Positions 55,461 through 64,000 of a DNA stretch of 64,000 bases are shown here, piece after piece. Location: assembly GCA_022749755.1 (NCBI GenBank), contig CM040452.1:23498424-23562423 (forward strand). Reading direction: 5' to 3'. The position numbers and the translations under genes were made by a program. Position 1 is the first letter of the stretch; every line of letters starts with the position of its first letter. The DNA comes from Azadirachta indica (taxonomy: Eukaryota > Streptophyta > Magnoliopsida > Sapindales > Meliaceae). The notes below the pieces were generated by a model. The model had not been told where the DNA came from. It searched no databases and was given only the letters and a program-made list of their open reading frames with translations.

Positions 55461-56400
55461 CGGTGGAGTATTAAAATTAGAATTTGATAGAATAAATGTA
55501 CGTAATAATCTGACTTATTTGTTAAGTAGTTGTCATGTACATCATGTGGCATGCATAGCATTGAGATTGTATAAATAAGTGAAATTGATTGATATGATTA
55601 GGTTACCAATTAAGTGGGCATAGTTATTTTATATATCATGGCAGCATATCTATCCATTTTGGGGGACAATATGTAGGAATTTACGATATTTATTGCTTTT
55701 GCATTTAGTCTTCCTCGATGGAGTAAAATGTTGACGCAACTTCACTTAGGCATGCGACCTCAAATGAATGGTCAGTGATTGAAAACCTTAAACCTAAGGA
55801 ATAATATCTATCTATCTATCTATCTATCAATCTGAGTATGAAGGAAAGAAATGAGGTGAACATCGATTGACTACATTATCATACTTAAAATCAATCAATC
55901 AATCAATCACAGAATGTTACATTATGTGCACATTTATTATCATCAAAAGGGTTAAGCCAAGTACGTAGTAATGAAGGTGATACATGTTATGGTGGGTGAA
56001 GCAGGATGCACTGTGGCTAACAAACAAGCAAATGGGAATTGGGAATTGGGAATTGGCGGTTGATGATGAGAAAGGGTTATCTCATCGCAATTGCATTGGC
56101 ATGTGAATGTGAGTGGGGGCATGTTTGTATTGTAAGGTATTATGTATCCTCTGCACCTAAATGTTGGAAACAAAGGCAAAGGTTTAAATTTCATGGGGAC
56201 TTTTTTGGTTGTCTGCTTTCATTTTGTTTGCATTGTGACTGACAAAAACTAAATATAACCCACATCAGTTATTGTCAGCGCAACCAACCACTTTACTTAT
56301 TTTGGGACGGTGAGGTGATGACGATCATGAGTTGGTGATAGACACAGTTCACACACCACCCTCTTCGGATCAATATCAAACAAGATATATAATTTCGCCC
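54702..56400. other. Intergenic region rich in simple repeats
   Basis: Arrays seen: (ATT)n near 55075-55116, (GA)n at about 55408-55458, (TATC)n near 55808-55828 and (AATC)n near 55890. No gene is supported. The low-complexity arrays lead up to the assembly gap. Confidence 0.7.
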
Positions 56401-56500
56401 NNNNNNNNNNNNNNNNNNNNNNNNNNNNNNNNNNNNNNNNNNNNNNNNNNNNNNNNNNNNNNNNNNNNNNNNNNNNNNNNNNNNNNNNNNNNNNNNNNNN
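56401..56500. other. Assembly gap (100 N)
   Basis: Exactly 100 unknown bases, the usual placeholder for a scaffold gap of unknown size. Translated frames that run through it are meaningless. Confidence 1.
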
Positions 56501-56606
56501 ATATAGAAATACTTATAAAATAAATTAATAAGCTAGTATAGAGAATCCCCTCACTTATAAGATGAGCGAACCCAAGCTGAATTTTAAGGCTCATTTCGAG
56601 ATGTCA

Positions 56607-57530
56607 AATACTTGGCTAATCAACGACGTTATAAATACAATTTTTTTTTTGAAGAATATAAAGTGATTGTTACAAAATAATGTTAAGTGTATTAATTCTT
56701 AATTTGAGTTTCTATATCGACTACTTGGTTAATCAATGACATTATAAATACAATTTTTTTTGAAGAATGTAAAGTGATTGTTACAAACTTATGTAATAAT
56801 AATGTATCATTAAACGTAATATATTCTAGATAAAATTCAATGGCGCATGTGTCCCAAATTCAAATAGATAATTTAATTTTAGTTCTCTAAGCTATTAAGA
56901 AATGTTCTCTAGTTAAGTTATTTAATGTATTTTCATTTTTTAATACGACACAATATATATACAATCTACTGAAATCGAATACTCACTAATCAATGACATT
57001 ATAAATACAATTTTTATTTTAAGAATGTAAAGTGAGTATTACACATTTATTTAATAATAATGTATCATTAAGTGTAATATATTTTAAATAAATTCAATGG
57101 CGCATGTGTCCCAAATTCAAATAGATAATTTAATTTTAGTTCTCTAAATATTCTCTAGTGAAATTATTTAATGTATTTTTATTTTTGAATATGACACAAT
57201 ATATGTACAATCTATTGAAATCGAATACTTAGCTAATCAACGACGTTATAATACAATTTTTGTTTTTTTAAGAATATGAAGTGATTGTTACAAATTAATG
57301 TAATAATAATGTGTGATTACCTGTAATATATTTTAAATTTAATTCAATGGTATAGGTGTCCTGAATTCAAGTAGATTATTTAATTTTAGTTCTCTAAGCT
57401 TTTAAGAAATGTCCTCTACTTGAGTCTTTTAATGTGACTTTCTTTTAATACTACACAGATGTCCCCTAGTTGAGTTATTTAATGTGACTTTGTTTTAAAT
57501 ACTATACAATTCATTTACAGTATATCAGAC
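56607..57530. repeat. Diverged tandem array, unit about 250 bp, about 3.5 copies
   Basis: The landmark AATCAAYGACRTTATAAATAC begins at 56618, 56731, 56988 and 57235 (one base variable in the last copy). Spacings are 113, 257 and 247, so the first unit is truncated and the next two are full length. Shared downstream blocks include CAATGGCGCATGTGTCCCAA and AGTTCTCTAAGC. The last unit also contains a short internal duplication (TTTAATGTGACTTTNTTTTAA at about 57429 and 57478). No coding capacity. Confidence 0.88.
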
Positions 57531-60500
57531 TTATTGGGAGTTAAGATTTTGATAACTATTATTATAAAGCATTCTAAAAATGTATTCACATAATTACTTA
57601 GATTTTTGCCTTCACAAGTCATTGAGAATGAGAGAGAAGTCTACCTATATTGATGATATTTTTTATATAAATCACTCTATTTTAGAGATAATAATTTAGA
57701 TAAACAAATCGTATTTAAGCAAACATGAATACAATTTATTTATTATTCATGTAACGTGAATACAATTTGTGTAATATGAATATAATTCGTTTATTTAAAT
57801 ATAATTAATTTAGATATAATTATTTGTTTTTTATTTAATTAATCATATTTTAAATAAACAAACGAGTTATAAATACAAATATTATTATTCGTATCAATTT
57901 TTTTAAATTGAAAATTTGTTTAATTCCATCGCGTTCATATATAATAATTATGTCATGTACTTTGCCAACCGTACTTAATGATTTCAATCAATACATTAAA
58001 ATAACCAAATTAAACTCAATTCGTAGTGATATTGTATTGTAACGAATAAAATCAAATGGAGCCATCTTAACTTATATAGCAACCTGTAATCCAAACACAA
58101 CCCTTATCTCTCTTCGCCCTTACTTGCTTTCGTTTTTGTTTTAAGTTCTCTGATTCTCCATCTTTTTGTAGGGTAATTAATTTGCTTCCGGTTTTCTTCC
58201 TTTTAATTTGAAATTTCTTTTTAGGTTTTGCATTAATTTTTTTTTTTTATTGGTTATGTTGTCTGTTTATTTATTGGTTGATCTTAAGTTGATCTATGAT
58301 ACTTGCAAGGTCATAAATAATATTTTTGCTTTTGTTGTTGAAAATGAATTTCTGTATCTAGGTTTGCGTCAACGCAAGACTTGTTTAGGTTGGGTTTTTG
58401 GAGAATCGCTCATTCTATTTGATGTCGTTGTATTTATTGAATATTTGATTGAGCTGAGTTAACCAAGGATTTTGATTGTGAATGTTTGGTTATTTAGGGA
58501 AATAAATAAGTCTTAAAAACAGTTATGCAGATTATTGTTAGTTAGATGACTAATTTTGTCATAGTAAATAAGCACTTCAGTTCAAGATTCATGCTAGATA
58601 GTAGTATTCTATAACAAAAGGAAAGAAAATTGGTGAGTTAGTGGATAATGGAGAAAAATTGTAATCTTAATTTGTAAACAAGAAATCCTTGAGGATCTTG
58701 CTTACTCCTTTTTGTCTCAATAGCACTAGCAATTACAACAGAATTCGGGAAGTATCTAGTAGAGTTCTAGTTTACCTCAAATGAAGATTGCCAATTTCAA
58801 TTTCCTCCTCCCGCAAGGATTTTAACAAGTAACAGTCTTACTAACCTAATGATATTACACCAATCCTTTCGACCTGAACATACTTGACCGCACGATGATC
58901 GACCATAATCTTTCCTAAGTTGATTCGAATAGAACACACTAAAACTGATCAGGTGCTGGATTGATTGGCACGAAACCCATAATTTCACAGGCCGATGCTA
59001 TCCTTTTAAACAAATGGTAAGAAATAATACCTATTTGTCAAATGACTTGCTCGAAACTTGACTTAAGTCTTTGAATATTATTTTTTAAACAATAAATATA
59101 TAGATTTCTTTTGATCTATGAATGGCTTTAAATGATGGCCTTGTTATATTATTACTGGCTCATATGCCATGTTATTTGGGTGCAATGAATAAATGGCAAA
59201 TGAAATTATTTTCAGCAAATTGATAGAAATGATACCTGTCAGACATTTTTGGTTTTGGAAATTGATTGTGTAATGACTATTTCATGGTTGAAATGTAAGA
59301 AATTTGCTGACTATTGTAAAAATTTGGGTTCGGGTTAGGTTTATAATAACCTTTATAAACCTAACCCAAATTCCAATAAAATGTCATATATATCTGGTCC
59401 AGCAAACTCGGATTTGATATTATTCAGGTCGGTCAAAGCTTGGCTTGGTTTAGGTCTGGAATTTACATTTGAATAATATTGGGTAAAAATCCCAGTTTAG
59501 GCTCGGCTTATAAAAACCTTAGCCCAAACCTAAATTAATTTATAAAAATTCTTCTCATTTTATTTAGGTTTGACTTAAACTGGTTTGCTCTGAATTGGTT
59601 TGGGGTCGGCCCAACCCAAATTGTATTTAGGATTGGGTTTAACTCTATTATAAATTTCAAGCTTTTCTTGAGCTGAGTTGGGTTCGTATAAAGTTTTTTG
59701 CCACCTCAAAATTTGCTATTAAATGACATTTAAATTTGCAACTAGTGTCTATTAAGTAGCTTAAATACAAGAAATGTAGTCATTGAAATATAACAATTAT
59801 ATTTTCTATCTCATATCTTTATTATTATAGGTGAAGTTGTGAGTGAAAATAGTTTTAATTATAAGAGCATTTAGGTCCTTAATATGAAATGTTGAATAAT
59901 TAACTTAATTAAAAAGATCCTAAGATAATACAAATATTGTATTAGATTTTCATTCTTTATTTATGTTATACTAAAATTTGCATCGGATACGTGGCACAAT
60001 TTTAAAAAAGTATGCGTTGGTTAAAATCAGAAAGGCCATTAACTTGCCAACGGCAAAAGGACATCGACTGAGCATTACATGGTTCTGTGTTGAAAACCCA
60101 TATACTCCAACAAAGGAGATAAATTGGAATACTAAGATAACCACAATAGGTATTATTTTAGCATTTAGGTCCTTAACGGTGATATTGGCTCTACCAAGGT
60201 AAGGAAAAGCTTTAGACCAGCATAACCTAGAAGAGAATGAGGTGAGACTTAAGGCTCTATTACTACCTCGACGACAAGTGAAAGAAAAGTGGTGTGTAAA
60301 TAAGTTTTCATTAGTTAAAAGGGAGAAACCTGTTAGCGCACAATAAACATGTCAACAAAGGAATTGGGGAGTTTTCTCTCTCCTCCATCACCATAAAAGT
60401 GAGATAATAAAGAAAAAAGTACAATTTTCCAATTTTAAGTCAAAATTCTTGCCAATTTTCTCACTGATTTTCTTTTTCTAAAAGTCTTTCTGTAAAATTT

Positions 60501-61119
60501 GTAATTTGAGCCAATAAACAATAAACAATACGTTTCGCGAATTAACAAATAGTGATTGTTAAATAAATTTTGCCACGTGTTTTTTTTAAGTCACGGGGTA
60601 GAATTTCAATATCAATAATTTCTATTTGACTTTACAAATTTACTTGTTAGGACATTTTAATAATTGCATGAAAAGATCTTACAAAATAAACAATACAAAG
60701 GGAGGTTTTTGGGGGACATTGTAAACAATACATGAAAAGATTATTTTGTAATCTCATTTTCATTTCCAAATGAACGCTTGAAATTACATAAATTCGGGGG
60801 ACATTGTTGCGGGACAAAATGCGTGATCAGTATCAACAAAATATCTAACACTATCATAAAAACAAATATATTTATATACATACATACATTTACTTCTTTT
60901 ATTATTTATTTTAGTTAATAAAAGGATCTTTAGATAAGAAAGAAAGAAGTAAATAAAATGTAGGGGAATGTTTAGATTTTGAGAGGTTGTATCATCGAAT
61001 TTAATTAAAATATTGAACTGAATCGAACAGTTCGATTTTGTTTGATTCCTTTTGGTTGCGATTTAATTTGATTCGGCTGCGTATTTCTTTCAACGCCTAA
61101 CAGGCCATAACGAATATCA
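57531..61119. other. AT-rich region with degenerate repeats
   Basis: This holds short TGAATACAATTTG-type repeats (57725-57800), a C/T-rich leader-like stretch near 58095-58170 that leads into no convincing gene, and a GGGTT/AACCC-rich region with a hairpin (59321-59700). GGGGGACATTG occurs twice (near 60700 and 60795), and a possible F-box gene fragment lies near 60751-60800. An open frame at 58208-58462 is hydrophobic but has no recognisable homology and is not called. Confidence 0.5.
59321..59372. repeat. Hairpin in GGGTT-rich degenerate repeat
   Basis: The arms AATTTGGGTT plus AGGTTTATA (interrupted on the left by CGGGTT) and TATAAACCTAACCCAAATT face each other around an eight-base loop. 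The surrounding 380 bases are rich in GGTTTAGG, CGGCCCAACCC and related motifs, as in eroded plant DNA transposons. Confidence 0.5.
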
Positions 61120-62190
61120 GTTGATTCCCAATACTGATAGCAATTCAAACATACAATATCTACGGCATAGACGTGGTCATATTTATAATGTTTTTTTTGT
61201 AAGTGTAAGTTGTCCCCGTATGCCCACATCGCCCACACTTGTATGTATCCTTTTTATCTCGTAAAAGATCAGCCTTGCGTTTAGCTCAAGATTTCTCTGC
61301 CATAATAGCATTCTCTTCTTTTATCTGTTGATTGTATAATTGCATTCGATCACTAAGCATCTCTTCAGTTCTCATTTTAAGAAGAGCCTCAGGACTTACT
61401 TCCCCAAGAAGAACTTTTCTGCGGAAATCTGGGTGTGGGTCATCGAGGAGTGATAGTATATACTTCTATACTTAATCTCATAGCTTCCAAAGATTGCACC
61501 CCCAGTTTTCAAACAATACAGACTCCACCGCAACAGCAACTCGAATTGGATCACATTCCTTCACTACCTCATCATCAAACTCAGGGGAAACCTTGGAAAG
61601 TCTTTGATGAAGTTTTTCCCTCACCTTATCCCGAAAGTAATCATTGCATCTAATCATACAAGTCAACTTCTTCTTCTTCTTCTTCTGGGAATCAAGAACA
61701 ACATGATGACTTTCTGATCTACTTACCACTTTCTTGGAGCAGCTTGGTGTGCTATTCTGATCCTCATTCTCCACCTTCGCGGGCTGAAACTCACCTCTCT
61801 TCATTTGGTCGAGGAACATGTTTCTCCACAAGACAATCATGTTGGAAGCAAGATCCTGGATTTTCTTCCTCGGATGTTTTGTCAAGGGTAGAATATGACT
61901 TACAAGCTGAAATTAATCAAATAAATAATTAATATACCTAATTAGGAGTTAGAAATAAAATTATCTCAAATTTCATTCCATATATATATATATATATATA
62001 TTATTACATTACATGCAAAATTAGGATAATGAAGGAACAATTACACGTGTGTGGAAGCAAGAAGTTGACAGTTGATTGGAGATTTGTTGAGCTGATCCAA
62101 AGCATCAATGCAATGTGCTTCCTCCATCTCTCCTGCTGCATGTGCCCCTCTTTTTGCAGCTTCACACAACTTCATGACCTTTTTCTCCAT
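61120..62190 (-). pseudogene. TFIIS-like transcription elongation factor, damaged
   Basis: All three TFIIS parts are present in order. The N-terminal LW domain is in exon 1 (62047-62190, MEKKVMKLCEAAKRGAHAAG) and continues in exon 2 from 61906 (TKHPRKKIQDLASNMIVLW). The central Pol II-binding domain has DPIRVAVAVESVLFENW, and the C-terminal zinc ribbon has YKCGRCGHTGTT and VCLNCYQYWES. TFIIS helps stalled RNA polymerase II cleave its transcript. The reading frame is broken four times: an extra base in the C5 run at 61499-61503 (G5 on the coding strand), a two-base TA insertion near 61458-61463, an in-frame TGA at 61286-61288, and an A-run length change at 61191-61198. The acidic DE pair expected in the ribbon loop is not seen. 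Pseudogene is most likely; sequence errors cannot explain all lesions easily. Confidence 0.78.
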
Positions 62191-63338
62191 TGTTTCTGAG
62201 TTTTCCTAATTAAAGAGGACAAAATAAAATAAAAAAAAAAATCCGGTAAAAATGCGTTTTGACAGATGAAAATCGATTATTCTTGTTGAAATGAAATTCG
62301 GTTAACCACTTATTTATACAACCTAAACAAGACGAATGTCGATTTCAAACAGGATTCTATTTTAACTAAGAATCTTCAAGCCTAATCCTAATTCAATTAT
62401 GATTACAAAAGGAAACAATCGAAAACCTTAGATGAGCCGTTAAATTAAACTACATCAATTCGATTGATTTTTAGGGAAATTTTTTTTAATCAAAATAATA
62501 TATGATTAAATAAAGATAAAGAATGGAGAAATAAGAGAAGCCGAAGGCCGAGTACAACAAAATAAAACAACTGCATGAACAGCAGTTGGATGAGGCAACA
62601 GCAGCTTAAAATAAATCATTAGCAGCAGCAACAAAGGACTTCCAGCAGCAAACAACAAGGTTCCCAGCCTCAAAACCAACAGCAAGTGATGTTTAGGGAA
62701 ATTATTCCAATCCCATAGTAAAATTATCCAAAAATTTACATTTTCATTTTGAACGGTTTTAAGCTCGTAGACTAGAGAGAACGTTGAGAATGAGTCCTGA
62801 TTATCTAATTTCTTTGTCAAAAAAATTGGCTTAATTTGATGTATTAGGATTAATACCATTATTCTTAAATTCATCCAGTCACAATATAGCACAGAGAAAT
62901 AATGACCAAATTGCAATATACATCATCAAACACCATACAGACGAATTTGAGGTTAATTAATGTTAAGGTGATTGATCCCTTGTATCCAATTTTGCAAACA
63001 AATTAGACTATCCCCTAGAGACGATATGCTAGGTATTTTATTTCCAGTAAGATTTAAATTTATTCAGTTAGCTAATAAATTTTATTTAGTCAGTCTTTGA
63101 AGTTTGTGAGTTAATAAAACTATATATTTAATTTTTATTTAGAAAATAAATTTATTAATTTTATTTTAATTAATTATTAAAATTTTAATTATAAAATAAT
63201 ATTATCCTTAATTATAATATATTAAGATAAGCCAAAGCCTTCAAATTAAATAACCAACTCAAACAATCCTCCAAACCCATGTTAACCCAAATCCTAGCAT
63301 TGAGGACTAAAATATTGGGAACGGGTAAATTAAAGGAT

Positions 63339-63373
<35 letters not shown>

Positions 63374-63483
63374 GTATACATATTTGAATTTATTATGTGA
63401 ATACTACTATTGACTAACAGATCTGGATGCATAAATAAATAATAAATGAAAATATATTATAATTAATTCATGATAATTTACTC
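62191..63483. other. Intergenic region between TFIIS-like pseudogene and F-box-type gene
   Basis: AT-rich, with a CAG-rich stretch at about 62570-62690 whose frames contain no recognisable domain, and TATG-type repeats at 63340-63380. The right end should be the 3' UTR of the F-box-type gene. Confidence 0.5.
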
Positions 63484-64000
63484 TTAAGGAATTACAAAAC
63501 CCCATAGAGGAAATGTTGCTGCTAAGCGAGTAGCTTCCTTGACAACAGATTGATAGAGCTCGGACTCTCTAAAAATCAATTCCGTAGGAGTTCCAAGATA
63601 CCTATCTATACAAGGATCAATAATGATCTTCTCCAAAAGTTTACCATTCTCAATCAAATATATCACAAACTCAGAATCAGTTGTTTGTCCAGCGAATCCT
63701 ACGAATTTCACCACCCTAACGCTTAATTCGCTGTGCCTTAAATATGGGTGATTCCTGACGCATTGTCTCATTACAGATGAGGGCTCTATCGGCCAAGACA
63801 CCTGATAACTATCAGAATTAATAAACTCACCAACTCAACGAAACAATTAATATACATGCATATTATATGTATTAATTCACCTTCAGCGTAAATTTGTATA
63901 ACGAAGGAAATGCTTTCAAGTAAGCAGCACAAGGAAGGAGGGAATGATCATCTTCTATTCTCATTTTTATTTCCAAATGCTTGAGATTACATAATTCAGG
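63484..64000 (-). CDS. F-box/LRR protein, C-terminal part with FBD-like end (partial)
   Basis: Two exons are visible: one from beyond the right edge to 63881, and 63484-63801 with the stop; they join in frame. Exon A reads LCNLKHLEIKMRIEDDHSLL and ends AFPSLYKFTLK. Exon B contains HSELSVRVVKFVGFAGQT and FVIYLIENGKLLEKIIIDPC, the pattern at the C-terminus of plant F-box/FBD/LRR proteins. These are substrate adaptors of SCF ubiquitin ligases. The F-box itself would lie outside the window, so the assignment rests on the C-terminal pattern. The 79-base intron has normal GT/AG ends. No lesion is seen in the visible part. Confidence 0.72.

Noticed and set aside
56332..56594. Open frames crossing the N run
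   Set aside because: They exist only because N codons are not stops.
58208..58462. Hydrophobic 84-codon plus-strand frame after a leader-like C/T-rich stretch
   Set aside because: T-rich DNA gives hydrophobic translations by chance; no splice partner or family resemblance.
62506..62916. 136-codon minus-strand frame
   Set aside because: Leucine/phenylalanine-rich translation of A-rich and CAG-rich DNA; no domain, and composition fits the opposite strand's low complexity.

Overview
This window is nuclear DNA from a flowering plant, most likely a woody eudicot. The genes have many short exons with GT/AG introns, the intergenic DNA is strongly AT-rich, and the proteins belong to plant-specific families (TCP, ACR, HIPP, DUF4408/DUF761, plastid G6PD, CYP20-2). 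Several proteins read like Citrus orthologues, but the sequence alone does not prove the genus. A run of 100 N at 56401-56500 marks it as scaffolded draft assembly.

Layout from left to right: the 3' part of a GYF-domain gene (+, to 4394); a 10-exon amidohydrolase (-, 4901-8886) convergent with it; a plastid cyclophilin of the CYP20-2 type (+, 9775-13893), divergent from the amidohydrolase and sharing its upstream region; a quiet stretch holding a foldback transposon (14850-15112); an ACT-repeat protein of the ACR4 type (-, 17998-20636); about 5.5 kb of repeats; a TCP20-like transcription factor (-, 26121-26942); a plastid glucose-6-phosphate dehydrogenase (-, 29774-33752); a 1 kb element with long terminal inverted repeats (34590-35597); a DUF4408/DUF761 protein (-, 37439-38164); an OTU deubiquitinase-like gene (-, 40085-43237); two neighbouring heavy-metal-associated (HMA) domain genes (-, 44218-45379 and 47420-48023); a multi-pass membrane protein (+, 49678-50602); an FDCDCFDCY-motif protein of unknown role (+, 53847-54701); about 6 kb of simple repeats, the gap and a roughly 250-bp tandem array; a damaged TFIIS-like gene (-, about 61120-62190); and the 3' end of an F-box/FBD-type gene (-, 63484 to beyond the right edge).

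These are ordinary, functionally unrelated plant genes; nothing suggests a pathway cluster, although G6PD and CYP20-2 both act in plastids. The two HMA genes are the only related neighbours. I found no convincing new multi-gene system. The points most worth a second look are: two mutually cancelling 1-base frameshifts in the GYF gene, a 1-base loss in G6PD, a TFIIS gene with four lesions, two Mutator-like foldback elements with visible target-site duplications, and a tandem array next to the assembly gap. All exon boundaries were inferred by eye from splice signals and reading-frame continuity.
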